Positions 1-7,371 are shown, numbered from the stretch's first letter. The stretch is DNA of 11,395 nucleotides from Fidelibacterota bacterium (GCA_012964845.1 DTTG01000027.1:2820-14214); one strand, 5' to 3'. The notes: a model not told the origin generated them from the letters alone. Numbers and translations are program-made.

Positions 1-328
1 AAATACTGGGCTTTAGTCCAAAATAAAACTTCAGTGTCAGTCTGGGGATAAAGCCCCTTTGGGTTGATACTTTTTAACCCCTACATAAATGACGGGGTAA
101 GTGTTAGGCGGTCTGTTTTTAGAAATGTGGAAAAAAATCCTAATCCCTTAAGGACAACTAAATAATTATGCTCTTTCAAATTCGTTTTGGACAGCACTGA
201 ATTAATTGAAGATTAATAATAATTAAAAACATAACTATTTAATAGAACACACATTAGTAGTCAATTACGCTTTAAATAAATACTTATTTTATCATGAATA
301 CTATTTTAGACCTTATTTAAATTCACCC
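1..328. other. Left-edge non-coding region, no supported gene
   Basis: No reading frame with recognisable protein character was found. The first about 100 bases are richer in G/C runs and hold overlapping inverted repeats (listed separately). The rest is strongly AT-rich and leads into the TerB-like gene. Several AT-rich stretches could serve as -10 boxes, but none has a convincing -35 partner, so no promoter is called. An upstream gene could end near the left edge: frame 1 stays open from base 1 to a TAA at 49-51. Sixteen codons are too few to identify it. Confidence 0.5.
8..97. repeat. Cluster of short GC-rich inverted repeats
   Basis: Four pairings can be read directly. GGGCTTTA at 8-15 is the exact reverse complement of TAAAGCCC at 49-56. 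GGGG at 44-47 faces CCCC at 54-57. GGGTT at 61-65 faces AACCC at 76-80. CCCC at 78-81 faces GGGG at 94-97, and inside the last pair CAT (84-86) faces ATG (89-91) across a two-base mismatch on each arm, like a decayed longer palindrome. Some pairings compete, so the segment may be a degenerate palindromic repeat, the end of an upstream transcript, or a structured RNA. No U-tract follows the hairpins closely, which argues against a simple terminator. Confidence 0.4.
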
Positions 329-736
329 ATGAATAAAACAACCGATTCTACTCAAACACAATTGGCAGCAGCCTGTATTTTACTTTCAGTAGCAGATGCA
401 GATGAAATTTTAGAAGAGCAGGAATTAATAACTATTGCTGAAATTCTTAAAGAATTTTTTTCTATTGATGAGTCTTCTGTGAAATCACTCATGCAAAATG
501 CTCATGAAGAATGGAAGAACTCTACCGGATTATTTCAATTTGGCACTCAACTAAATCAAAATTTCTCCCATGATGATAAACTCGATTTTATCAGCTGTGT
601 ATTTGAAGTAGCATATGCGGATGGTGAACTCCATTATTTAGAACATCATACAGTGAAGAAAATCGCAAATATTTTACACTTGGACAAAAATGAACTTATT
701 TCTGCTAAGGCAGAAATAGAAAGTTATTTAGACTGA
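329..736 (+). CDS. TerB-like small acidic helical protein
   Basis: The product is 135 residues, close to the usual size of a stand-alone TerB domain. It shows the two-lobed pattern of the TerB/DjlA-N-terminal-like fold: an alanine-rich helix followed by an acidic turn near residues 21-32 (VADADEILEEQE), then a second copy of the theme near 95-116 (AYADGELHYLEHHTVKKIA). No signal peptide or membrane segment is seen, so it is probably cytoplasmic. TerB family members occur in tellurite-resistance and membrane-associated stress loci and are thought to bind metal through acidic residues; that is family knowledge and does not prove function here. No other ter gene is nearby, so a tellurite role cannot be claimed. 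The ATG at 329 has no Shine-Dalgarno. The gene runs opposite to, and ends 58 bp from, frr. Confidence 0.72.
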   Translation: MNKTTDSTQTQLAAACILLSVADADEILEEQELITIAEILKEFFSIDESSVKSLMQNAHEEWKNSTGLFQFGTQLNQNFSHDDKLDFISCVFEVAYADGELHYLEHHTVKKIANILHLDKNELISAKAEIESYLD

Positions 737-747
737 CCCTAAATAAA

Positions 748-775
748 AAAGCCCCACAATAAATTGAAGGGCTTT
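748..775 (-). terminator. Intrinsic terminator after frr, possibly shared with the TerB-like gene
   Basis: AAAGCCC at 748-754 pairs perfectly with GGGCTTT at 769-775 across a 14-nt loop. Read on the minus strand, the stem is followed by a T-rich run (complement of the A-run at 741-750). This fits a rho-independent terminator ending the long leftward pyr/ribosomal transcript, 20 bp after the frr stop. On the plus strand the same hairpin lies just after the TerB-like stop but has a poorer U-tract, so it would be weaker in that direction. Confidence 0.8.
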
Positions 776-794
776 CAATAATTACTGGGTAAAA

Positions 795-1349
795 TTAATC
801 CAAGATGTCTTTCTCTTTTGCTTCCTGAATTTGATTTAAATTCTTAATATGCTCATCCGTCATTTCCTGAATATTATCTGTAGCACGCCTCAAATTATCC
901 TCAGAAAGATCATTGTCTTTTTCACTCTTTTTTAATAGATCGTTTGCATCCCTACGAATATTTCGAACGGCCACCCTGCCCTCTTCAATAATTTTATGAA
1001 CAACTTTTACAAGATCTTTTCGTCTCTCTTCAGTTAGGGTGGGAATATTTAACCGTATTACACTGCCATCATTATTCGGCGTAAGTCCAACATCAGAACT
1101 CATTATTGCCTTTTCAATAAATTCTAAACTACTGGGATCAAATGGCTGAATAACAATTAATTGACCTTCTGGTACTGTTACGTGTGCGATATTATTCAGG
1201 GGAGTTGGTGTACCGTAATAATCAACCTTAACCACATCTAAAATATTGGCAGAAGCGCGCCCAGTCCGAATAGTGGACACCTCATGCCGATAGTGTTCTA
1301 CAGCCTTATTCATTCTATCTTTTACATCTACAAATAATTCATTTATCAT
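795..1349 (-). CDS. frr: Ribosome recycling factor
   Basis: RRF acts with EF-G to split the post-termination ribosome complex in the cytoplasm. The 184-residue product is the standard family length (about 185). Family signatures are intact: TIRTGRAS at 26-33, the VDYYGTPTPLNNIA segment at 42-55, GLTPNNDGSVIRLNIPTLTEERR at about 88-110, and NIRRDAND at 130-137 in the long three-helix bundle domain. The ATG is preceded on the minus strand by an AGGAG Shine-Dalgarno about 10 nt upstream. The gene lies 17 bp after pyrH and is the last gene before the terminator. pyrH-frr adjacency is a widely conserved arrangement. Confidence 0.97.
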   Translation of the reverse strand: MINELFVDVKDRMNKAVEHYRHEVSTIRTGRASANILDVVKVDYYGTPTPLNNIAHVTVPEGQLIVIQPFDPSSLEFIEKAIMSSDVGLTPNNDGSVIRLNIPTLTEERRKDLVKVVHKIIEEGRVAVRNIRRDANDLLKKSEKDNDLSEDNLRRATDNIQEMTDEHIKNLNQIQEAKEKDILD

Positions 1350-1366
1350 AATTAGATTTCTCCTAT

Positions 1367-2080
1367 TTAGGATACAGTAGTACCAATTGGTACTGAATTG
1401 ACGATATCAACTAATCCATTTTTACTTTTTATATCAAATACGATGATTGGGAGATTATTTTCTTTACAGAGCGTAACAGCTGTGAGATCCATGACCCTTA
1501 GTTCTTTCTCAATTACTTCCTTGAAAGTAAGCGTATCATATTTGGTTGCATCGGGGTCAATTTCAGGGTCTGCAGAATAAACACCATCCACTTTAGTGCC
1601 TTTGATAATTATATCTGCATTAATTTCAATGGCTCGCAAGGCTGCAGCTGTATCCGTACTGAAATAAGGATTTCCTGTGCCACCAGCGAAAATTACAATT
1701 CTGCCTTTTTCTAAATGACGGATACCCCTTCTACGGATGTAAGGTTCGGCTAATTGAGTAATGGATAACGCAGACATGACTCTGGTATCACACCCAAGTC
1801 TTTCCAGGGCAGATTGCAAAGCAACTGAATTCATAATAGTTGCCATCATTCCAATGTAATCACCGGGAACACGGTCTAATCCTTTAGAATCAGACGAGAT
1901 ACCCCTGAAAATATTACCTCCGCCAATTACAATGCCAACTTGAATTCCCTTTTCCGCAACTTCTTTAATTTTTAAAGCTAGATCTTGGGTAATTTCGGGA
2001 TCGATGCCAAACCCTTTTTTTCCGGCAAGTATTTCCCCGCTGAGTTTTACTAAAATGCGGTTAAAAGATGAATTCGGCAA
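1367..2080 (-). CDS. pyrH: UMP kinase (uridylate kinase)
   Basis: PyrH phosphorylates UMP to UDP with ATP and is the bacterial amino-acid-kinase-fold enzyme, usually hexameric and allosterically controlled by GTP and UTP. The 237-residue protein has the expected motifs: VKLSGE at 11-16, the GGGN glycine loop at 53-56, Asp74 in the UMP-contacting region, the [14 protein letters not shown] stretch at 133-146, and [13 protein letters not shown] at 160-172. The start must be TTG at 2080: a tsf stop lies upstream, no ATG is in frame between, and the next methionine lies about 78 residues in, inside the fold. No Shine-Dalgarno precedes it and the gap from tsf is 14 bp, so translation may depend on coupling to tsf. 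It uses the UMP produced by the pathway whose pyrB and pyrC lie upstream on the same strand. Confidence 0.96.
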   Translation of the reverse strand: MPNSSFNRILVKLSGEILAGKKGFGIDPEITQDLALKIKEVAEKGIQVGIVIGGGNIFRGISSDSKGLDRVPGDYIGMMATIMNSVALQSALERLGCDTRVMSALSITQLAEPYIRRRGIRHLEKGRIVIFAGGTGNPYFSTDTAAALRAIEINADIIIKGTKVDGVYSADPEIDPDATKYDTLTFKEVIEKELRVMDLTAVTLCKENNLPIIVFDIKSKNGLVDIVNSVPIGTTVS

Positions 2081-2094
2081 TTTATGAATGAAAT

Positions 2095-2721
2095 TTAATT
2101 TTCGGCTGGAACTGAATTACTGGACTTTTCACCAAGCTGAAAGCGTGAAAATCTGGAGACGATTATATTCTCGCCTAATTTAGCTACGGTGCCAGTAATA
2201 AGATCACTTACTGTTTTATCAGGGTCTTTCACAAAAGTCTGTTCAAGTAATACATTTTCCTGATAAAATTTGTTTATTCGACCTTCAGTCATTTTTTCGA
2301 TGATATTTTCAGGCTTTCCACTTTGACGTGCTTGATCAGCATATATTGCCTTTTCCCTGTCCAAAATATCTGATGGAATTTCTTCTCTGGTAACTGCCAT
2401 AGGTGCGGAGGCTGCAATATGCATTGAAATATCTTTACACAAATCCTTAAAATCATCTGTATTTGCTACAAAGTCTGTTTCACAGTTAATTTCAAGCAGT
2501 ACCCCTAATTTTGATCCGGGATGGATATATGGGAATACAAGACCTTCTTTGGCTGACCGCCCGGATTTTTTTCGTGCTTTTGCAATTCCGGTTTTACGTA
2601 GAATATCAATGGCATCCTCTAAATTTCCAGATGCTTCGGTAAGGGCTTTCTTGCAGTCCATCATTCCGGCTCCGGACATTTCTCTTAATTCTTTTACTGC
2701 AGATGCAGATATTGTTGACAT
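2095..2721 (-). CDS. tsf: Elongation factor Ts
   Basis: EF-Ts is the guanine-nucleotide exchange factor of EF-Tu. The N-terminal UBA-like domain is clear ([20 protein letters not shown], about residues 7-26), followed by the EF-Tu-contacting TDFVAN motif at 82-87. I start the gene at ATG 2721 (208 residues), which places the family-conserved N-terminus first. A TTG at 2730 would add MKH but sits only 3 nt from the AGGAG at the end of rpsB, whereas the ATG is 12 nt away. At 208 residues this is the short form, closer in size to the Thermus-type protein than to the 283-residue E. coli one; the core is present but less duplicated. The gene lies 9 bp after the rpsB stop. Confidence 0.95.
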   Translation of the reverse strand: MSTISASAVKELREMSGAGMMDCKKALTEASGNLEDAIDILRKTGIAKARKKSGRSAKEGLVFPYIHPGSKLGVLLEINCETDFVANTDDFKDLCKDISMHIAASAPMAVTREEIPSDILDREKAIYADQARQSGKPENIIEKMTEGRINKFYQENVLLEQTFVKDPDKTVSDLITGTVAKLGENIIVSRFSRFQLGEKSSNSVPAEN

Positions 2722-2730
2722 GTGTTTCAA

Positions 2731-3594
2731 TTACTCCTGATTTTCTTCTTGAACTTCTTCAATTATTTCTTCTTCTGCCTGGTCTGATTCTTCTGTCACT
2801 TCAGGCTCACCTTCAGATTCAGGTTCAGCATTCTCTTCGGCTGGACTTTCTTCTGTTATTTTTTCACTAGTTTCAGAAACCTGTGCAGTATCAACAGCTT
2901 CATCCATTTGAGCTGTTCCGCCAGTTGCTTCTATAATGGTATCTGCAATATAGTTTACGATTAATCCAATTGTTTTCATGGAATCATCATTTGCAGGTAT
3001 TGGAAAATCAATATTCCGAGGATCCGTATTACTATCTACAATACCAAAGGTTGGGATACCAAGATTAATAGCTTCAGATATAGCAATTTTTTCATGGATA
3101 CCATCTACAAAGAATAGAGCTTTAGGCAAATGCTTCATATCTTTAATACCTCTATGGAGATCAGCCAATTTTATCCGTTCTCTTTCCAGCATACTCAACT
3201 CTTTTTTAGTAAGGTTGGTGTAGATTTCAGATGATTCCTTTTCCAGAACCAATAATCTTTTAATACTTTTTTTAATGGTACCATAATTTGTTAAGGTACC
3301 ACCCAGCCAACGTTCCACAATATAATACATACTGCATCTGTCTGCTGCCTGCTGAACGGCATCTTTTGCCTGTTTTTTTGTACCTACAAAAAGAACATTT
3401 CCGCCTTCACGAACAATTCGGGTTATTTCTTTTGCAGCTTTCACCATACATTGACTGGTCTGTTCCATATCAATGATATACACACCATTTTTCTTCATGG
3501 TGATATAACCCTTATAATTAGGATTCCAACGGTGTGTTGGATGCCCGAAATGAGCACCAGCTTTTATTAATTCTTCTACAGTTAATTGATTCAT
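2731..3594 (-). CDS. rpsB: 30S ribosomal protein S2 with acidic C-terminal tail
   Basis: S2 binds late in small-subunit assembly near S1 and S8. The core is well conserved: AGAHFGHPTHRWNPNYKGYI at 12-31, RWLGGTLTN at 95-103, and the LGIPTFGIVDSNTDPRNIDF block at 178-197. I place the start at ATG 3594 (287 residues). AAGGA lies just upstream, this is the family N-terminus, and the longer open frame back to 3690 would overlap the end of rpsI by 77 bp and add 32 lysine/asparagine-rich residues unlike S2. The protein is about 45 residues longer than E. coli S2 (241). The excess is a low-complexity tail from about 229; in its last 46 residues 20 are Glu and 1 Asp, with a single Lys. The tail is probably disordered. 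Confidence 0.95.
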   Translation of the reverse strand: MNQLTVEELIKAGAHFGHPTHRWNPNYKGYITMKKNGVYIIDMEQTSQCMVKAAKEITRIVREGGNVLFVGTKKQAKDAVQQAADRCSMYYIVERWLGGTLTNYGTIKKSIKRLLVLEKESSEIYTNLTKKELSMLERERIKLADLHRGIKDMKHLPKALFFVDGIHEKIAISEAINLGIPTFGIVDSNTDPRNIDFPIPANDDSMKTIGLIVNYIADTIIEATGGTAQMDEAVDTAQVSETSEKITEESPAEENAEPESEGEPEVTEESDQAEEEIIEEVQEENQE

Positions 3595-3613
3595 AAATCC
3601 TTTATTATTTTCT

Positions 3614-4012
3614 TTATCTTTTCGAGAATTGGAATTTTTTTCTTGCACCAGGTTGACCATATTTCTTCCGTTCAACTTCTCTGCTATCACGAGTTAACAT
3701 TCCTGCCTGTTTCAATGACAGCCTATTATCGGGGTTAATTTTTTCGATGCACCGGGCAATTCCCAAACGGATTGCACCTGCTTGACCTGAAAGGCCACCA
3801 CCATTAACTTTAGCCGAAATATCATATTTACCGGTTAACTGCAATAATTCAAGGGGTTGACCCATCACCATCTTTAATGTGTCTCTTCCAAAATAATTCT
3901 CGATTGGGCGTTTATTCACAATAAATGCACCTTTTCCAATTGACATGTGTACACGGGCAACTGATGACTTACGCCTTCCGATTGCTGACCAACTATCACT
4001 CTTTTTTGGCAT
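3614..4012 (-). CDS. rpsI: 30S ribosomal protein S9
   Basis: S9 is a 30S head protein whose basic C-terminal tail reaches toward the P-site tRNA. The 132 residues match the usual length. Conserved parts are IGRRKSSVARV at 11-21, GGGLSGQAGAIRLGIAR at 71-87, and the C-terminal LTRDSREVERKKYGQPGARK at 106-125, ending FQFSKR with the usual terminal Lys-Arg. The ATG is preceded by AAAGGA at a spacing of about 5 nt. It follows rplM by 13 bp; the L13-S9 pair is one of the most conserved ribosomal gene pairs and implies a single transcript. Confidence 0.97.
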   Translation of the reverse strand: MPKKSDSWSAIGRRKSSVARVHMSIGKGAFIVNKRPIENYFGRDTLKMVMGQPLELLQLTGKYDISAKVNGGGLSGQAGAIRLGIARCIEKINPDNRLSLKQAGMLTRDSREVERKKYGQPGARKKFQFSKR

Positions 4013-4025
4013 TATTTTCCTTTAA

Positions 4026-4457
4026 TTAATTAAATGTAATTGTTTTGGGTAACTGGGCAGAATGTGGATGGTCTGTGCCAGAATATACTTTCAGATGAGT
4101 TAACAACTGCCTTCCCAATCTATTATGAGGTAACATTCCTTTGACGGCATTCGTAATTATCCGTTCAGGATAATCCTGACGAACTTTCCGCAAACTAATT
4201 TGGGTAACACCGCCCGGATAACCAGAATGACGAAAATAGGTTTTATCCTTTTCTTTGTTTCCCGTTACCTTTACTTTTTCCGCATTAACAACAACAACAA
4301 AATCGCCCATATCCATGTGAGGTGTGAAAAAGGGTTTCTTTTTCCCTCTGATTATTTGAGCAATTTCACTTGCAAGCCTTCCTAAAGTCTGTCCTTCTGC
4401 ATCAACAATAAACCATTCGCGGCTTATTTCATTTGCACGTATTGATCTGGTTTCCAT
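4026..4457 (-). CDS. rplM: 50S ribosomal protein L13
   Basis: L13 is an early-assembling 50S protein that binds 23S rRNA. The product is 143 residues, like E. coli L13 (142). Visible signatures are [16 protein letters not shown] at 15-30, the [16 protein letters not shown] segment at 51-66, HSGYPGG at 77-83, [13 protein letters not shown] at 104-116, and the family signature [11 protein letters not shown] at 122-132. The start is ATG 4457 with AAGGA 6 nt upstream. This is the first gene of the translation part of the leftward array and is separated from pyrC by 85 bp, the widest gap in that array. That gap is where an additional promoter is most likely. Confidence 0.97.
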   Translation of the reverse strand: METRSIRANEISREWFIVDAEGQTLGRLASEIAQIIRGKKKPFFTPHMDMGDFVVVVNAEKVKVTGNKEKDKTYFRHSGYPGGVTQISLRKVRQDYPERIITNAVKGMLPHNRLGRQLLTHLKVYSGTDHPHSAQLPKTITFN

Positions 4458-4496
4458 TAATTATCCTTAAATATGAAATGTTTAATTATGCTGGCA

Positions 4497-4539
4497 ATTA
4501 TAGCCTACAAAATTAGGAGGAATTATTTGACTTTGTCAA
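4497..4539 (-). promoter_or_regulatory. Possible promoter in the pyrC-rplM gap
   Basis: On the minus strand a perfect TTGACA (complement of 4534-4539) starts just after the pyrC stop. Two -10 candidates follow: TAATTT (complement of 4510-4515) at an 18-nt spacing, and a perfect TATAAT (complement of 4497-4502) that lies 31 nt from TTGACA, too far to pair with it. Transcription from the TATAAT would give a leader of roughly 30 nt before rplM. TTGACA is also half of a small inverted repeat (TTGAC-AAA-GTCAA). The hexamers are good but the spacing is imperfect, and the promoter code of this lineage is unknown. Confidence 0.35.
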
Positions 4540-4542
4540 GAA

Positions 4543-5832
4543 TTAATCTAAGAGTTTTCCATAGGTATTTTTACCGGAAATTGTTCCAATAATCCTTCCA
4601 GTAAATTTCATACCTACCATGGGACTGTTTTTCGATCTGGATTGAATATCCGATTCAGTAAATTTCCACTGCTTTTTGGGATCGATAATTACAATCTCTG
4701 CCTCTTCTCCAATCTGAAAAGGAACCATATCCCATCCCATAATAGCGGCGGGACCCTTTGTAAACCACTGAACAACCTTTTCCGTTGATGCACCAGCTTC
4801 AGTAAGTACGGTATGGCTTAAACCAAAGGCGGACTCCAAACCAATCATGCCACAGGGAGAATGAATGAAATCCATTTCTTTTTCTTCAATGGTATGTGGT
4901 GCATGATCGGTAGCAATACAATTAATAGTACCATCCAACAAACCCTTAATTAATGCTTTCCTATCCAATTCAGACCTTAGAGGGGGTGCTACTTTTGCGT
5001 AGGTATCATACTCAGTCAATTTATTTTCGGTTAAGCCGATATGATGAGGAGTGACCTCTGCAGTTGCGTTTACACCCATTTTTTTATACTTCCGGATAAG
5101 GTCAACAGAACGCTTGGTGGATACATGGGGTATATGAATTCTCCCTCCAGTATAATCTGCAATCTCCAAGTCCCGGTGAACCATTACCGATTCAGAAATA
5201 TCAGGATTTCCAGGAAGTCCCAATCGGGTTGAAAGGCTGCTTTCATTCATGACACCATCATTTCTCAGGTGAATATCCTCTGCATGGTTAATAACAGGGA
5301 CATCATATTTCTGGGCATATTCCAATGCATTTCTTAAAACTTGTCCATTTTGCACCGGTAAACCATCATCAGAAATGGCAACGGCACCGGCTTTCACCAT
5401 TTCACCAAATTCAGTAAGCTCCAATCCCTTTTGCCCAAATGTTATGGCGCCGATTGGATAAATCTTTACCGGCAAATCTGCAGACTTTTCTATAATAAAA
5501 CGAATGGCTTCTGGTGAATCTAATGGCGGATGGGTATTGGGCATTACGCATACCCGTGTAAACCCACCGGAGATTGCTGCCCGCGCACCCGTTGCCAAGG
5601 TTTCTTTATCCTCTCGCCCGGGTTCCCTGAAATGGGCATGAATATCTATCAATCCAGGGACAATTAATTTTCCGGCACAATCAATTTTTCGCGCATTATC
5701 AGGGGTTGTTACTTTCCCAACCTCTTTTACAACACCATCTTCTATTAATATAGAGCCTGCTTTCTTTTTATTCTTATAAGGGTCATAAATAGTACCGCCT
5801 TCAAGGATGATTAGATTAATTGATTTTCCCAT
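4543..5832 (-). CDS. pyrC: Dihydroorotase (class I type)
   Basis: This amidohydrolase closes N-carbamoyl-aspartate to dihydroorotate, the third step of UMP synthesis. The 429-residue length matches the B. subtilis type. Metal and active-site residues are present: HAH (His65, His67) in GLIDIHAHFREPG, the ISDDG loop at 153-157 (Asp155/Asp156), NHAE with His183, HIPHVS with His233/His236, and ATDHAPH at 307-313 with Asp309, the general base and ligand of the family. The RPP-like substrate segment is VAPPLR at 281-286. With these residues intact it should be an active enzyme, not a pseudo-dihydroorotase. Its ATG overlaps the last base of the pyrB stop (TAATG) with AAGGAG about 10 nt upstream, so it is translationally coupled to pyrB. 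Confidence 0.96.
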   Translation of the reverse strand: MGKSINLIILEGGTIYDPYKNKKKAGSILIEDGVVKEVGKVTTPDNARKIDCAGKLIVPGLIDIHAHFREPGREDKETLATGARAAISGGFTRVCVMPNTHPPLDSPEAIRFIIEKSADLPVKIYPIGAITFGQKGLELTEFGEMVKAGAVAISDDGLPVQNGQVLRNALEYAQKYDVPVINHAEDIHLRNDGVMNESSLSTRLGLPGNPDISESVMVHRDLEIADYTGGRIHIPHVSTKRSVDLIRKYKKMGVNATAEVTPHHIGLTENKLTEYDTYAKVAPPLRSELDRKALIKGLLDGTINCIATDHAPHTIEEKEMDFIHSPCGMIGLESAFGLSHTVLTEAGASTEKVVQWFTKGPAAIMGWDMVPFQIGEEAEIVIIDPKKQWKFTESDIQSRSKNSPMVGMKFTGRIIGTISGKNTYGKLLD

Positions 5833-6770
5833 TAACTTTTTTCTCCTTCATCCGGTCCCAACAACAAATATAAAATACTCATGCGGATGGCTACTCCATT
5901 TAAAACCTGATCCAATATTATGGCCTGGTCACCATCGGCCACTGAGCTGTCAATTTCCACCCCTCTGTTCATAGGTCCCGGATGCATGATGACAATCTCT
6001 TTTTTATGGGTATCCAATCTTTCCTGCGTTATGCCGAAGAAATCCCTGTACTCGCGCACAGAAGGAATAATGCCCACTCCCATTCTTTCTCTCTGGATTC
6101 GAAGCACATTCAGAGCATCTGCCCATTCAATGACCTCATCAATATCTGTATTCACCGACACACCCAACTCATGAATTCCCCGTGGAATTAAATGGGGTGG
6201 TCCGCACAGAGTTACCTTTGCCCCCATCTTTTGCAATCCATAAATATTGGATAGTGCCACACGGCTATGGATTATATCCCCCACAATGGCAATTTTGAGC
6301 CCTTTTAATTTGCCAAATTTTTCTTTTATGCTCATCATATCCAGTAAAGCCTGGGTGGGGTGCTCATGAGTTCCATCACCAGCGTTTATGACAACGGCAT
6401 CTACAAATTTACTCAATTGCAAGCATGACCCCGGTACGGGGTGGCGCATAACGGCACAGTCCATTTTCATAGCATGGATATTCTGCACTGTATCTTTGAG
6501 CCCTTCCCCCTTACTCACACTGGATGCGCTGGCAGAAAAATTGGTTACATCAGCTGAAAGTCTCTTTTCTGCAAGTTCAAAAGAAATTCGTGTTCTGGTA
6601 GAATTCTCAAAAAAGAGGTTTACAATATTTTTACCCGTGAGTGAAGGTACTTTTTTGATGGGCCGATCTAAAACTTCACGAAAGGTAAAACCTGTATCAA
6701 TTAGTTTTTGGATATCCTTGGCAGGGGTATGCTCTAATCCAATTAAATGTTTATTTTTAAGAGCGCCCAC
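5832..6770 (-). CDS. pyrB: Aspartate carbamoyltransferase catalytic chain
   Basis: PyrB condenses carbamoyl phosphate with aspartate, the committed pyrimidine step. The 312-residue protein carries the carbamoyl-phosphate motif FFENSTRTR at 53-61, the SVSKGEGLKDT loop at 84-94 (catalytic Ser/Lys), HEHPTQALLD at 135-144, the aspartate-site LRIQRERM at 223-230, and MHPGPMNRGVEID at 262-274. No regulatory pyrI chain is visible. The start is GTG 6770, directly after the pyrR stop (TAAGTG), with GAGGA inside the end of pyrR about 10 nt upstream. No other methionine lies before residue 101. Zero spacing to pyrR and a 1-bp overlap with pyrC make pyrRBC one tight unit. Confidence 0.96.
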   Translation of the reverse strand: MGALKNKHLIGLEHTPAKDIQKLIDTGFTFREVLDRPIKKVPSLTGKNIVNLFFENSTRTRISFELAEKRLSADVTNFSASASSVSKGEGLKDTVQNIHAMKMDCAVMRHPVPGSCLQLSKFVDAVVINAGDGTHEHPTQALLDMMSIKEKFGKLKGLKIAIVGDIIHSRVALSNIYGLQKMGAKVTLCGPPHLIPRGIHELGVSVNTDIDEVIEWADALNVLRIQRERMGVGIIPSVREYRDFFGITQERLDTHKKEIVIMHPGPMNRGVEIDSSVADGDQAIILDQVLNGVAIRMSILYLLLGPDEGEKS

Positions 6771-7322
6771 TTATTCGCATTCCTCATATTCCATGAGTAG
6801 TACTGCATCTTCTCCATCTACCTCTTCAACATGCACATGGATATGTTCATTCAAGGATGTGGGGTAATTTTTGCCTACATAATCCGCTCGAATGGGCAAC
6901 TCTTTATGGCCTCTGTCCACTAGAATACCCAGCTGAATGGATGCAGGCCTGCCATAGGTGAAAATTTCATCCATGGCAGCTCGGATGGTTCGGCCGGTAT
7001 ACAGCACATCGTCAATTAAGATAACATTTTTCCCTTCTACCTCAAACAGAATATGGGACGCCCCCACCTTTGGCGAACCTAAATTGGTACGAAAATCATC
7101 TCGGTGAAAGGTAACATCCAGGGTACCGATGGGAATTTCAGAATCGGATAATTTCTCAATTTGAGAATGCAGCCGTTTGGCTAAAAAATCACCTCTGGTA
7201 CGAATACCCACAATGGCTATTTCACTGAGGTCATCATTTTTTTCGATTATTTCATGGGCAAGACGGGTGAGACTGCGTGCAATTTCCTTCTTGCCGGATA
7301 ATTTGGCTTTAATCTTATTCAT
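6771..7322 (-). CDS. pyrR: PyrR, pyrimidine operon regulator / uracil phosphoribosyltransferase
   Basis: PyrR in Gram-positive and some other bacteria binds pyr mRNA when UMP is high and represses expression; many members also have uracil phosphoribosyltransferase activity. The 183-residue length matches B. subtilis PyrR (181). The PRPP-binding loop VILIDDVLYTGRT lies at 100-112. The family-specific stretch LVDRGHKELPIRADYVGKNY at 134-153 separates it from plain hypoxanthine or uracil phosphoribosyltransferases, and the IGTLDVTFHRDDF flap is at 65-77. The start is ATG 7322, which gives the normal N-terminus but has no Shine-Dalgarno close by. It heads the operon, and a candidate binding hairpin sits in its leader, which supports autoregulation of pyrRBC. 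Whether control is by attenuation or by translation cannot be decided here. Confidence 0.95.
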   Translation of the reverse strand: MNKIKAKLSGKKEIARSLTRLAHEIIEKNDDLSEIAIVGIRTRGDFLAKRLHSQIEKLSDSEIPIGTLDVTFHRDDFRTNLGSPKVGASHILFEVEGKNVILIDDVLYTGRTIRAAMDEIFTYGRPASIQLGILVDRGHKELPIRADYVGKNYPTSLNEHIHVHVEEVDGEDAVLLMEYEECE

Positions 7323-7344
7323 AATATTTTATTTCGTGGAATTC

Positions 7345-7371
7345 CTAAAACGCCTTGGGGGTTGGATTCAT
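7345..7371 (-). CDS. Candidate 8-residue leader peptide upstream of pyrR
   Basis: An ATG at 7371 on the minus strand lies 9 nt after GGAGG (complement of 7381-7385), the best-placed Shine-Dalgarno in the region. It encodes MNPTPKAF and stops at TAG (complement of 7345-7347), 22 nt before the pyrR ATG. Its frame differs from pyrR, so it is not an N-terminal extension. pyrR itself has no Shine-Dalgarno, so ribosomes could load here and reinitiate at pyrR. The Shine-Dalgarno lies in the 3' arm of the candidate PyrR hairpin. An ORF this short could occur by chance; the ribosome-binding site is the only positive evidence. Confidence 0.3.
   Translation of the reverse strand: MNPTPKAF

Noticed and set aside
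31..145. Open minus-strand frame through the left-edge hairpins
   Set aside because: No start codon is apparent, no homology is recognised, and the inverted repeats explain the sequence better.
168..200. Ten-codon ORF MLFQIRFGQH with an AAGGA upstream
   Set aside because: The spacing of about 13 nt is too long, the peptide is uninformative, and it does not abut a gene it could control.
3595..3690. N-terminal extension of rpsB back to 3690
   Set aside because: It overlaps the end of rpsI, adds Lys/Asn-rich residues not found in S2, and the ATG at 3594 has a good AAGGA site and the family N-terminus.
5920..6191. Overlapping plus-strand frames inside pyrB
   Set aside because: They are antisense shadows of the conserved pyrB 3' half.
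6388..6867. 159-codon open frame on the plus strand
   Set aside because: It lies antisense to pyrB and the end of pyrR, both clear genes, and its translation has no recognisable domain or normal composition.
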